Below, one piece after another: positions 43,772 to 52,452 of a stretch of DNA of 64,000 nucleotides. Within the stretch, counting starts at the first letter, position 1. Each line of letters begins with the position of its first letter. A program made the position numbers and the translations under genes. The notes under the pieces were generated by a model. That model did no database searches and was not told the DNA's origin. It saw only the letters and a program-made list of their open reading frames with translations. Location: assembly GCF_000165485.1 (NCBI RefSeq), contig NC_014623.1, forward strand, positions 8,574,893 through 8,638,892. Reading direction: 5' to 3'. The DNA comes from Stigmatella aurantiaca DW4/3-1 (GTDB lineage Bacteria > Myxococcota > Myxococcia > Myxococcales > Myxococcaceae).

Positions 43772-45204
43772 GCGAGGGTGGCCACCGGCGCCGCTGGCTC
43801 CCGGGGCCCCTGCTGCTGCGCATCTACCTGGTGGGACTGGCGCAGTTGCTGCTCATCGCCTTGAGCCTCATGGGGATCCGGCGGCTGGAGGACAATGACT
43901 TCAACAAGCGCTTCGCGGGCCGACACCCGGCCTACTTCTCCGCGGAGTGGTCCCGCCTGCTGACACAACCCGGAGAGCTCCAGGACGCGATGGACCGGTC
44001 CCGGCGCATCCTCTCCCGGGCCACGGTGCGGTCCCTGGACGGTGGGCTCCTGGCCTCCAGCGCCTCGCCTCCCCTCGAAGCGCTCTCGCCGGAGCAGTTG
44101 CGCCGGCTCATGCAGGAGCGCATCGTCACCTTCGATGAGCCGCACCTCACGGCCGTCGCCATGCCCGAGAGCGGACCGGTGGAAGCCTACGCCGTGTTCA
44201 TGCAGCGCCCACCGCCCCCGGGGCCTCCCGGCAATCCCGCGCTGCCCATCGTGCTCATGCTCGTGTGCACGGGCATCACCTCCCTGCTCCTCACGCGCAC
44301 CCTGGCCCCCCCGCTCCAGCGGCTGGCCAAGGTGGCGAGGGCCTTCGGCTCCGGCAAGCTGGACATCCGCACGGGGCTGCGCCGGAGGGACGAGTTGGGC
44401 CAGGTGGCCGAGGCCTTCGACGAGATGGCCGACCGGATTGCCCACCTCTTGAGTTCGCAGAAGCAGCTCCTGGCCAACGTGTCCCACGAGCTGCGCACGC
44501 CGCTGGCCCGGATCCGCGTGGCGTTGGATCTCGTCGAGGAGGGCGATGCGCAACTGGCGCGCGAGTCGATCTCGGACATCACCACGGACCTGGCCGAGCT
44601 GGATCGGCTGATCGACGATGTGCTCACCGCGGCGCGGCTGGACATCACCCCCGAGCAGGTGCCTGGAGCCACCCCGCCGCTGCGCAGGGAGCTCCTGGAT
44701 GCGCGGACGCTGGTGGACAAGGCCGCGGCGCGCTTCAGCACCACCTGGCCGAAGCACAAGCTGGAAGTGACCCTGGAGGGCACCCTGCCCACACTGGACG
44801 CGGATCCGGTGCTCCTGCGCCGCGCGCTCGACAACCTGCTGGACAACGCGGGCAAGTACTCCGAGCCGGGCACGACGGTGCGGCTGCGCGCCCAGGCCCT
44901 GCCCACGGGCCTCCAACTCGAGGTCATCGACGAGGGCATCGGCATCGATGCGAGCGACCTGCCGCACCTGTTCACCCCGTTCTTCCGCAGCGACCGGAGC
45001 CGGGCGCGGACCACGGGGGGCGTGGGCCTGGGGCTCGCGCTCGCACGCCGCATCATCGTCGTGCACGGGGGAAACCTCACCCTGGAGAGCCAACCGGGCC
45101 AGGGCACTTCGGTCCGGGTGTTTCTGCCCGCCACGCCCCTGGATCCATCCACCTTCGCGAACGAAGCCACGGCCCCCCCGCCCCGGAGAACCCAAGCACC
45201 GTAA
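43768..45204 (+). CDS. Membrane-bound sensor histidine kinase (HAMP-HisKA-HATPase)
   Basis: A 478-residue kinase from a GTG that overlaps the regulator stop (GTGA), so the pair is co-translated. The first membrane helix is near residues 10-35 (LLLRIYLVGLAQLLLIALSL), then ~110 periplasmic residues, a second helix near 160-185, a HAMP linker (LARTLAPPLQRLAKVARAFG style), the phospho-acceptor His240 in NVSHELRTPLARIRV, and the ATPase domain with DNLLDNAGKYS, DEGIGI and GGVGLGLALARRI. It resembles CpxA/RstB-type envelope-stress kinases. The signal sensed is unknown. The last ~20 residues are Pro/Ala-rich. Confidence 0.92.
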   Translation: MSEGGHRRRWLPGPLLLRIYLVGLAQLLLIALSLMGIRRLEDNDFNKRFAGRHPAYFSAEWSRLLTQPGELQDAMDRSRRILSRATVRSLDGGLLASSASPPLEALSPEQLRRLMQERIVTFDEPHLTAVAMPESGPVEAYAVFMQRPPPPGPPGNPALPIVLMLVCTGITSLLLTRTLAPPLQRLAKVARAFGSGKLDIRTGLRRRDELGQVAEAFDEMADRIAHLLSSQKQLLANVSHELRTPLARIRVALDLVEEGDAQLARESISDITTDLAELDRLIDDVLTAARLDITPEQVPGATPPLRRELLDARTLVDKAAARFSTTWPKHKLEVTLEGTLPTLDADPVLLRRALDNLLDNAGKYSEPGTTVRLRAQALPTGLQLEVIDEGIGIDASDLPHLFTPFFRSDRSRARTTGGVGLGLALARRIIVVHGGNLTLESQPGQGTSVRVFLPATPLDPSTFANEATAPPPRRTQAP

Positions 45205-45255
45205 CCTTCCTCGGCGCTCCGCTTTCTCAGACGGGGGCAGCCTTTTCACATGCGG

Positions 45256-45990
45256 TTAGTAGCAGGTGCCGACGCCGCTGCAGCTGCAGTTGTTGCTCGC
45301 GAAGGAGTAGTCGTCGGAGGCCGCCGCGAAGCTCCCGAGGCCGTAGTCGTGCTTGGCGCAGTCCTGGGTGTACGCCGTGGTGCCCACGCACTTGGGCGTG
45401 CTGGTGATGCCACAGCCCTGGCCGCAACGGCCCTTGCACCCGTTGTCACCGCCATTGCAGCTGCAGCCCCGGCCCGCCTGACGCGTGTAGCCACCGATGT
45501 TCTGGTTGCCGCAAGTGCAGGAGAGGTGAACCCAGCCGCGCTCCGCGACGTACTGGTACGGCGTGAGGGTCTCGCCCACCGGGACAATCTGCATGAAGCT
45601 CGTCTGGCGCATCGCCGTGTCCTCGATGCGCGTGCGCTCCGTTTCCGGAACGGCCTTCTCGAGCCCTTCCGCCAAACCGTTGATCAACCGGCTCTGGGCC
45701 GCATCCAGCGGGTTGCCGCTCGGCATGAAGCGGCCAACCCCTTGGTTGTAGTCGATGCGGAAGCCGACGATCGACTCCCCGAAGTCATAGGTCACCTCAA
45801 TGACGTTGGGCGAACTCTCCGTGACCAACGCGCGCACGGACGTGCCGCCCGAGCGGTAGGTGGCCTCGAGCGCGGTCGCGTCGTGGCGGAGCAGGGTGAA
45901 GCCCTCCGTCTCGTCTACCCGGTCCGCGGACTCGTTCGAACAGCCCAGCACCATCGTCATCGCGATACAGCACAGGAACAGCTTTTTCAT
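45256..45990 (-). CDS. Cys-rich lipoprotein with phospholipase A2-like CxxHD motif
   Basis: A 244-residue exported protein starting MKKLFLCCIAMTMVLGC, a clean lipobox with Cys17. Residues ~25-150 have no recognised family. The C-terminal ~95 residues hold about 14 cysteines: SCTCGNQN, GRGCSCNGGDNG, CKGRCGQGCG, then YTQDCAKHDYGLGSF and NNCSCSG. The DCAKHD element with a preceding glycine- and cysteine-rich loop is the pattern of prokaryotic phospholipase A2-like domains, where the HD dyad is catalytic and binds calcium. It may cleave phospholipids or be an adhesive relative. Convergent with the histidine kinase gene, 51 bp apart. Confidence 0.82.
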   Translation of the reverse strand: MKKLFLCCIAMTMVLGCSNESADRVDETEGFTLLRHDATALEATYRSGGTSVRALVTESSPNVIEVTYDFGESIVGFRIDYNQGVGRFMPSGNPLDAAQSRLINGLAEGLEKAVPETERTRIEDTAMRQTSFMQIVPVGETLTPYQYVAERGWVHLSCTCGNQNIGGYTRQAGRGCSCNGGDNGCKGRCGQGCGITSTPKCVGTTAYTQDCAKHDYGLGSFAAASDDYSFASNNCSCSGVGTCY

Positions 45991-46276
45991 GGGGGTCTCG
46001 GCTTTGCTTGTTTCAGGGTGGATACAGCGAATGAGACGCTAGAGAACACATTCGCCGCATGTCCAGATCCATCGGAATAAGCAGCATTGCCTCCACACCC
46101 AGCAAAGCGAGTCTTTTCTCACCCCAGCCTTGGACCCGGGTTGCCACTGCCCTCCCAACGGGTGAGTCCTGACTCCGCCGCTCTCAAGCGTGCGCTTCCT
46201 CCCGGGCGACCCGCTTTACAGGAGCAGGGCGCGGCACCCAGGTTGATGGGATGGCCCGTCTTGATGAGGTGGTGTC

Positions 46277-46927
46277 ATGTCCAATCCCCCGCTGCCCTCT
46301 CCCAGCACCATCGCGGACGCGCTCCTCGCCGGCGACAGCGCGACCGTCCTCGATGCCGTGAGCCGCTACATGAGCTTCGGAGGCGCCCCGTTCCTCGTGG
46401 ATGCGCTTGCCCATCCCGTCATGGAGCAGGTGGGTGAGCGCTGGCATGCTGGCACTGCATCCGTGGCGGATGAACACGCTGCCTCGGAGCTATTGCGTGA
46501 GATCTTCTCGACCCTTTTGCCAAGCCTGGCATGGCACCAGGGCGGCCCCAAGGCCGTCGTCACCTGCGCTCCCGGCGAGCAGCACCTTCTCGGAGCCAGG
46601 CTCATTTCCCAGGTCCTGGCGCTCGACGGCTGGCGCGTGCGATTTCTCGGCGCGGCCCCCCCTGCCAAGGACCTCGCCCTGTTCGTCGCCCGCGAGCAGC
46701 CGGTCTTCGTGGGGCTCTCGGTCACCATGGCCGACCACATTCCCGCCGCGCGCACCGCGCTCGAGTGGATCCACCGCACGGCGCCCCAGGTCCGTCTCGT
46801 GGCAGGCGGGAGCGCATCAGAGGCGCTGATGCCTGCCGAGAAGGAGACGTGGGCCGTGCTCTCATCCACCCAGGATCTCTTGTGGATGACGCGCGGCGGC
46901 ACCGACGGACTCATCGTCTCCCGCTAA
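46277..46927 (+). CDS. Free-standing B12-binding protein with CarH-type W-x9-EH signature
   Basis: A 216-residue cytoplasmic protein after GAGGTGG. Residues ~10-85 form a helical bundle containing Trp56 and Glu66-His67 (WHAGTASVADEH), the W-x9-EH signature that caps adenosylcobalamin in the CarH/LitR photoreceptors. Residues ~90-205 are a B12-binding Rossmann domain with the base-off ligand motif GEQHLLG (His103), then VFVGLSVTM and LVAGGSAS. The MerR-type DNA-binding domain of CarH is missing. So it may be a B12- or light-responsive signalling module acting through partners. Its 3' end overlaps the convergent histidine kinase by 17 bp. Confidence 0.85.
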   Translation: MSNPPLPSPSTIADALLAGDSATVLDAVSRYMSFGGAPFLVDALAHPVMEQVGERWHAGTASVADEHAASELLREIFSTLLPSLAWHQGGPKAVVTCAPGEQHLLGARLISQVLALDGWRVRFLGAAPPAKDLALFVAREQPVFVGLSVTMADHIPAARTALEWIHRTAPQVRLVAGGSASEALMPAEKETWAVLSSTQDLLWMTRGGTDGLIVSR

Positions 46928-48152
46928 CCTTCGGCAGGACCACGATGAAGGTCGCCCCCCTCCCGGGCTGGCTGCGTACGGCGATGGTCCCCCCGTGGGC
47001 CTCGATGATTTGCCGCGCCACATACAACCCGAGCCCCATTCCCCCGTAGTGCTTGGGGGAGACCGCCCGCTCGAAGCGCTCGAAGATGCGGCTCGCGTCC
47101 TCGGGCGCAAGGCCGATTCCCTGGTCCTGGACGCACAGGCGCACCACCTCCTCCTTCCCTTCCACGGACACGTCGATGGGATGCCCCGCCCCATACTTGA
47201 TCGCATTCGAGATGAGACTCGAGAGCACCTGCTCCAGCCGCAGCTGGTCCCACACACCTCTCACCCGGCCAGGGGTGTGGACTTCCAACGGGCACCCCGC
47301 CCCCTCCGCCTCTTCCTGGAAACGGTCCGTCACCTCGATGGTCAGTGCGGACAAATCCATGTCCTCGAGCAAGAGGCCCAGCCGCCCAGTCGCGATGCGC
47401 GACACATCCAGCAGGCGATCCACGAGTTGAAGCAGGCGCTGCACCTGGACCGAGGACCGTTCGAGGTGCCGCATCACCCAGGGGTCGTCGATCCCCGCGG
47501 CCACCACGCTGCGACGGAGCGTCTCCAGTTGCAGCTTCAGGGGGGTCAGGGGCGTGCGCAGTTCGTGGGCGGCAATGGAGAGAAACTCGTCCCGTGATTT
47601 GACCCCCTCGCGCTCCTTCTGGAGCAGCTGCTCGAATTCGCGTGTCGCCCGGAATTCCACCTCGGTCATCACGCAAGCCGCGAGATCCTTGAGAATCTTC
47701 GCCTCGCGGTCCGTCCAACGGCGCGGGACTGTGTCCAGGACGCAGAGTGTCCCCAGGGCCTGGCCGCCGGGGTTGATGAGCGGAACGCCTGCATAGGCAA
47801 CCGCTCCCAATGTCTCCATGTCCAGGCACTTTCGGAGCAGGGGGTGTTTGCGGGTGTCCTCCACGAAGAGGGGCGCCCCCGCGGCCACCGTGTGCTGACA
47901 CACCGAATGCGACAGCGGCATCGCGCGTTGGCGAAGCCATGGCTCCGGGAAGCCGTGACAGCTCTTACAGAACAGGCGCTCTTCATCCAGGAAGTTCACC
48001 ATCCCCATGGGGGTGAGGAGACAGTGGCATGCCAGCCGGGAGAGGCGATCGAACGCCTCCTCCGCCGGGCTGTCCATGAGCCGCGTCAGGCGCAGGGCAT
48101 CCAGGCGCTCCTGCGAGCGCAAGAGGCTCTGCATGTTGACGCTCTCCCCCAT
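46911..48152 (-). CDS. GAF-domain sensor histidine kinase
   Basis: A 413-residue soluble kinase with no membrane helix. The N-terminal GAF domain (about 20-165) follows the GAF style of light- and redox-linked kinases: LTPMGMVNFLDEERLF, PLSHSVCQHTV, LGTLCVLD. Then comes a dimerisation helix with phospho-acceptor His196 in IAAHELRTPLTPLKLQLETL, and an ATPase domain with SLISNAIKYG, DQGIGLAPED and GGMGLGLYVARQI. No receiver domain is attached. Its tail overlaps the B12-binding gene on the other strand. The partner regulator is not adjacent. The ATG at 48152 has AGGGG upstream. Confidence 0.9.
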   Translation of the reverse strand: MGESVNMQSLLRSQERLDALRLTRLMDSPAEEAFDRLSRLACHCLLTPMGMVNFLDEERLFCKSCHGFPEPWLRQRAMPLSHSVCQHTVAAGAPLFVEDTRKHPLLRKCLDMETLGAVAYAGVPLINPGGQALGTLCVLDTVPRRWTDREAKILKDLAACVMTEVEFRATREFEQLLQKEREGVKSRDEFLSIAAHELRTPLTPLKLQLETLRRSVVAAGIDDPWVMRHLERSSVQVQRLLQLVDRLLDVSRIATGRLGLLLEDMDLSALTIEVTDRFQEEAEGAGCPLEVHTPGRVRGVWDQLRLEQVLSSLISNAIKYGAGHPIDVSVEGKEEVVRLCVQDQGIGLAPEDASRIFERFERAVSPKHYGGMGLGLYVARQIIEAHGGTIAVRSQPGRGATFIVVLPKVSGRR

Positions 48153-48247
48153 GGCCAGGCCCCTGGCTGCACGCCCTCACCCCGCGCTTGACCGGATGGG
48201 GTGCGCCACCCTTGACGTAGACATGGGCAGACCCTGGCGCACCGGCG

Positions 48248-49717
48248 ATGAGCAGGCAGCCACGGGTTCCGCTGCCTCGCAGGGTGTCCACCGCCGAGGG
48301 AGTCCACGCCCCATCATCACCCCATTCAGCCCCCCCCCGCTTGGCGCTACGCTCCCAGCGCGTGAGCCCTGCCCCTGTCCTTCCCGATGCAGAAGTGGGT
48401 CCCTGGCGTGTGCGGAGTCTGCGCGGCCAAGGGTCCTATGGGGTCGTCTACCAGGTCGAGTCCGTGGAGAACGGCAAGGCGGGTCCCTTCGCCCTGAAAC
48501 TGGCGCTCTATGCAGGGGATCCGCGCTTCGAGCGGGAGGGGGAGTTGCTCTCGCGCCTGCGCCACCCGAATGTTCCCAGGCTGCGCGCCCGAGGCGGATG
48601 GGAACCGAGAGGGGGCGGTCTGTTCCCGTACCTCGTCATGGATTGGGTAGAAGGCATACCCCTCTATGAGTGGGCCACGCCATACGCCCTCACCTCCCGG
48701 CAGGTGCTGTGGATCCTGGCCCAAGTGGCCAGGGCGCTGGAGGCCACCCATGCCGTGGGCGGAGTGCACCGGGACGTCAAGGGCGACAACATCCTGATCC
48801 AACCCCATGGCCGGGCCGTGCTGATGGACTTCGGCTCGGGGAATTACCAGGGCGCACCGGTGCTCACGCGGCACCTCCCACCGCCGGGCACGCCTGAGTA
48901 CTACAGCCCCGAGTCGCTGCGCTTTCAGTGGGAACACCGGCACCACCCCCTGGCGCGCTACGAAGCCCAACCCTCGGATGACGTGTACGCGCTGGGGGTG
49001 ACGGCCTACCGCCTCGTGACCGGGAAATATCCCGAGGCCCTCGACATGGAGCTGACCGCGGAAGGCTTCCGGCCCATTCCACCCAAGTGGGTGCCGCCTC
49101 AATCGGACGAGGTGAACCTGTGCCCGGAGTTGGCGGAGCTCATTCAACGGATGCTCTCCCAGGATCCCTCGTCACGGGGGAGCGCGCGGGAAATGGCACG
49201 AGCGCTCGAACGGGCAGCGAAGACGGCGCGAGCCTCTGCGGATCAGCCCATTCACCCCCGCTCGGCCGCGTCACCCTTCGTGGGCGCGCCGCCGTTCACG
49301 CCCGCCCATCGAATCCTTTCGACAAGGCCTGCGTTGGCAGTGGCCCTGGGCGTGTGTTTGGGCATTGGGGTTTGGTGGGCAGGGCGTCCATCCAGAGAGG
49401 GCACTCCAGACCCCGAGTTCCAAGAAGCACAGGATGGTGGCGTGGTGGGCCTCGCGGACGCTGGGCTTGAAACCTCTGAAGGGCAGTCGCTCCACGCTCC
49501 AATGCGCTGGGAGATCGGCCGCGACATGCCCAAGAAACCCCTCGCGGGACAGCGCCGACCACCTTGTGGAAAACGTGAACTCGAGATCAACGGAGGGTGC
49601 TGGATTCATGACGAGGGAAGGACTCCTCCCTGCGGTGACGAGCTGGCCGAGTGGAAGAATGGCTGTTACTGGCCCCTTTTGAAGTTCCCCCTCCCCGCCA
49701 CCTCGGACACCCCGTAG
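48248..49717 (+). CDS. Ser/Thr protein kinase with membrane anchor and Cys-rich exported tail (paralogue)
   Basis: A 489-residue kinase closely similar in layout to the one at 19587. GQGSYGVVY, Lys in FALKLALY, FEREGELL, HRDVKGDN (His174) and DFGSG are all present, so it should be active. One membrane helix follows the kinase (ALAVALGVCLGIGVWW). The exported tail repeats the four-cysteine pattern: GQRRPPC, GGCW, PPCG, CYWP and TSD near the end. A GTG at 48362 is a possible later start, aligning better with the sister gene; no start has a strong ribosome site. It is divergent from the GAF kinase. Confidence 0.86.
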   Translation: MSRQPRVPLPRRVSTAEGVHAPSSPHSAPPRLALRSQRVSPAPVLPDAEVGPWRVRSLRGQGSYGVVYQVESVENGKAGPFALKLALYAGDPRFEREGELLSRLRHPNVPRLRARGGWEPRGGGLFPYLVMDWVEGIPLYEWATPYALTSRQVLWILAQVARALEATHAVGGVHRDVKGDNILIQPHGRAVLMDFGSGNYQGAPVLTRHLPPPGTPEYYSPESLRFQWEHRHHPLARYEAQPSDDVYALGVTAYRLVTGKYPEALDMELTAEGFRPIPPKWVPPQSDEVNLCPELAELIQRMLSQDPSSRGSAREMARALERAAKTARASADQPIHPRSAASPFVGAPPFTPAHRILSTRPALAVALGVCLGIGVWWAGRPSREGTPDPEFQEAQDGGVVGLADAGLETSEGQSLHAPMRWEIGRDMPKKPLAGQRRPPCGKRELEINGGCWIHDEGRTPPCGDELAEWKNGCYWPLLKFPLPATSDTP

Positions 49718-49744
49718 ACACCTTCCTCAGAGTGACAATCGAAC

Positions 49745-50665
49745 TCAGATGCCCATCATCCAATCCCAGTAAAGCGGCTGGCATGAGAAGGGTCCTTGCT
49801 CCCAACTGCGGCTACAGTGATAGCCCTCGCCACATGCTTCAGGCGGACCCGCAGGGTCGCAGGCGGGCAGGCAATGCCAGCCGTCGCAGACTTTCCCAGC
49901 GCCGCAGAGAGGCTTGCCTTCGCCGCACGGCTCGACACACTCCATCCATACCTTGCCAGGAAACGCTGGCTCCCTAGCCACATGACACTCGAGGCCATCC
50001 GGGCAAGAGGCCTGTCGGCACTGCGGGCCATACACCTGCGCGCATATCGAGGCGCCCTCCTCGAACGGAATGCATTGCTGATCCGCAGGGCATCCGCGCG
50101 CTTTGCATGTGGGCAGACACAGGGGTTGGGGAAGGGTATCCGCGCAGAGGAAACCCTCGGGGCAACGCTCGCTGTCACCCAGATAGCATGGCCGGGCACA
50201 CCATGCGTGCTCGCGGCCACCGCACAGCAATCCAGCTGCACAGGCGCTCCGCTTGTCATCCGGAAGCTCGATGCACCCCTCGCCTTCCTGGCGCTCGCCT
50301 ACGGGGATGCAGCGGCGTACAGCGGGTCCACCGCCCCAGGTGACCAGGATGCGGCAGACCTCGTCCTCCAGACATTGCTCATCCTTCACGCATTCACTGT
50401 CGGTGCGGGTGGACCGTAAACGACGGCCGTCAAACAAGCAGCCCAACGGAGCTTCGCACGCGCCCCCTGGAGCGCATCTTCGGCCATACGTCACCAGTTG
50501 CATGCGCCGCTCGTCAGTCAGGATGGGACTGATGCGCACCCCGGAGCGCGCGTCCATTGAAACCTCTGGCCTGAGCCCTCCCCACAACAGCAGAAACAGT
50601 GGCAACGGCAAGAGCACGCCCAAGACAACAGCACCCCCTTTGTGCCAGCAGCTCCTTCTCGGCAT
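49745..50665 (-). CDS. Cys-rich exported protein with EGF/disintegrin-like repeats
   Basis: A 306-residue protein starting MPRRSCWHKGGAVVLGVLLP with a long N-terminal hydrophobic anchor (LPLPLFLLLWGGL). The rest contains about 34 cysteines in repeated short modules of the form CPxGxxC, CxxxCxxxGC and GCPADQQC, for example RCPEGFLC, SCPDGLEC, LCGAGKVCDGWHC and ACGEGYHC. These look like extracellular disulphide-rich repeats common in myxobacterial surface proteins. No catalytic residues are evident. GGAGGA lies upstream of the ATG. It sits 115 bp downstream of the annotated end of the GntR regulator on the same strand and may be its target. Function unknown. Confidence 0.75.
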   Translation of the reverse strand: MPRRSCWHKGGAVVLGVLLPLPLFLLLWGGLRPEVSMDARSGVRISPILTDERRMQLVTYGRRCAPGGACEAPLGCLFDGRRLRSTRTDSECVKDEQCLEDEVCRILVTWGGGPAVRRCIPVGERQEGEGCIELPDDKRSACAAGLLCGGREHAWCARPCYLGDSERCPEGFLCADTLPQPLCLPTCKARGCPADQQCIPFEEGASICAQVYGPQCRQASCPDGLECHVAREPAFPGKVWMECVEPCGEGKPLCGAGKVCDGWHCLPACDPAGPPEACGEGYHCSRSWEQGPFSCQPLYWDWMMGI

Positions 50666-50780
50666 TTACGGCGGTCCTCCACACTGGACACCTCCGCGCC
50701 GGGCGCCCCGCCTACCAGAGGGTCGTGTGAGTCAGGGGAGGGAACCTCGGGTGGGGGTCCACCCGTGGGCGGCCGTTGGC

Positions 50781-51626
50781 TCAAACCTGTAGGGCAAGCA
50801 GACAGGGTGGGACCCTTCTCCTCCGACAACCTCTCCGGGGCATCCTCCTGCTCCGGTGTGGGGTGAGAGGCGGCTGTGTCTGCGCACAGTGGGGGCCGTG
50901 ACGACTCCCTGGATTCCTGCGGCGGTGGAAGGCTGGCCAGCAGGTGCTCATCGCTGGCCTGGAGGCGGGCCACTCCCGGCGCAGCGACTGCGCGTCCTTG
51001 GCGGCCAGGGAATGCATCGCACACAGTGCCCACTGCCGAGTGGCCTGCCCATTCAGGTGCGGCCTCAGCCGCCGAGCCATTCCTCGGTACGCGCGCTCTA
51101 GCGACTGCAACAGCAGCGCCTGTCCGGGACGGTCCACCGCGCGGGCGGCTTGCCTCAGCAACTCGAACTCCAACTCCGCCCACCTGCCGGGGTTGTCGTC
51201 CCAGCGGGCCGCCTCCGCCAACTCGAAGCACAGGCCTGCCAGCGTGGCCAAGTCCCTGGCAGAGGCTTGCTGGCAACTCGCCGCCAGCAACTCCACCGCC
51301 GTCTCTCGCTTGAGGGCCAGAAAACCCTCCAGCAGCCTCCGCCTCTCCGGATGTGCGGCGCCCGGGCCCTCCAGCACCACCCCCAGGTTCTCCAGGGTCA
51401 CCGCCCCCTCCAAGGGCAGGACTCGACTGCGGCGGCCCGGGCGCTGCTCTATCAACTCTCTGGCCGCCAAGCGCTTCAGCGCTTCACGCACGGTGCTGCG
51501 GGAGAGGCCGTAGCGCTTGGCCAGAGTGTTTTCCGAGGGAAGAAATCCGTCCTGGGGCAGCAGGCCTTGGGAAATCATCCGCTCCAGGTCCTGCTCCACT
51601 CGCCCGACGAGCCCCCACCCTTCCAT
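50781..51626 (-). CDS. GntR/FadR-family transcriptional regulator (likely frameshift near the 3' end)
   Basis: A regulator with an N-terminal winged helix: LVGRVEQDLERMI, LPSENTLAKRYGLSRSTVRE, ALKRLAARELIEQRPGRRSRV, then a helical FCD-type effector domain (residues ~100-205). As read, the frame ends after 281 residues with an Arg- and Pro-rich tail. In the neighbouring frame, from about base 51000, more protein-like sequence continues the domain: ARLQASDEHLLASLPPPQES and then an acidic Pro-rich stretch. A one- or two-base shift near 51000 would join them, so the native product probably has a different tail. A dyad at 51641-51666 near the start may be its own operator. Confidence 0.72.
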   Translation of the reverse strand: MEGWGLVGRVEQDLERMISQGLLPQDGFLPSENTLAKRYGLSRSTVREALKRLAARELIEQRPGRRSRVLPLEGAVTLENLGVVLEGPGAAHPERRRLLEGFLALKRETAVELLAASCQQASARDLATLAGLCFELAEAARWDDNPGRWAELEFELLRQAARAVDRPGQALLLQSLERAYRGMARRLRPHLNGQATRQWALCAMHSLAAKDAQSLRREWPASRPAMSTCWPAFHRRRNPGSRHGPHCAQTQPPLTPHRSRRMPRRGCRRRRVPPCLLALQV

Positions 51627-51640
51627 GTCCGTCCCCCTCC

Positions 51641-51666
51641 TGGTTTCAGGCAGGGCTATTAAACCA
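51641..51666. promoter_or_regulatory. Dyad upstream of the GntR gene
   Basis: TGGTTT-N14-AAACCA lies 15-40 bp before the GntR start. GntR/FadR regulators often bind such two-fold sites with TGGT/ACCA half-sites near their own promoters. The half-sites are short, so this is tentative. Confidence 0.35.
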
Positions 51667-51729
51667 CCTGGGGCTGACAGGGTGGGGAGAGCTTGCCCCG
51701 CTTGGGGGACTCTCCCTCACTTCTCCTGG

Positions 51730-52372
51730 ATGACGCCGCCGATGACCGGCAAGACCGACTGGGAGCCAATCCGAGCACTGGCGCGGCGCGTGTTGGAGCA
51801 GGGCAAGCCCCCTGGACTAGACGGACGAAGTGCAAACCCTGCTGCGGCGTTCCGCGCGGGAGGTGGCAACCCCCGCCAGAAGGCCCTCCGCAGTCTGCCC
51901 ACCGCGACGGCCCTGCTCCGGAAGCTCAGAAAGCACATCCGGGACGGTTCACAGCGGCTGACGGATGCCAATCTCCGAGCCGACCGCCTGCGAGATATCG
52001 GCGACTGGAAGGGAGCACGTGAAAAGTTCTCGGAGGGTGCTCGCCGTCGAAGTCGTGCCGCTCTACCGCAGGCACGCCAAGAATGCGCTGGCCAGCCTCA
52101 CCCGGTTCCAGAAGGTTGCGACGAGTGGGCGGGTGGATCCGAAACCGTCCGAGCACTCTCAGCTCTTGATCCTTCTGCACCGCCTCGATCTGGATCAGGG
52201 AAAGCCCCTGAACCTCACCCTGGGGATGCGCGCCTTCCTACGCCATGCCGCCTCGGAAGTGGCCATCAGCAAGGCTGAGACGAAAGAAGCTCTGGCGAGT
52301 CCCGATACGGACGACCTCGAAAGGACTCGCCAGCCGACGTATCTCTGCGCGAGAGCCTCGTCATTCACGTGA
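51730..52372 (+). pseudogene. DUSAM-domain protein gene, frameshifted
   Basis: DUSAM (duplicated in Stigmatella and Myxococcus) proteins have two copies of a short helical domain. Here the pieces are MTGKTDWEPIRALARRVLEQ GK, then in another frame DEVQTLLRRSAREVA, then back in the first LRSLPTATALLRKLRKHIRD GSQ, and finally in a third AVEVVPLYRRHAKNALASL followed by the second copy LILLHRLDLDQGKPLNL with AASEVAISKAETKEAL. Three frame changes are needed to read it through. It ends just before the toxin gene at 52453. Its job in other species is unknown. Confidence 0.7.
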
Positions 52373-52452
52373 GCCCCACAAGGAGAATGTCAGACTGGCA
52401 TGTTACTCCCAGACTTCATATCCCGTGCGTGGGACAAGGTACGGAGGTCTGC

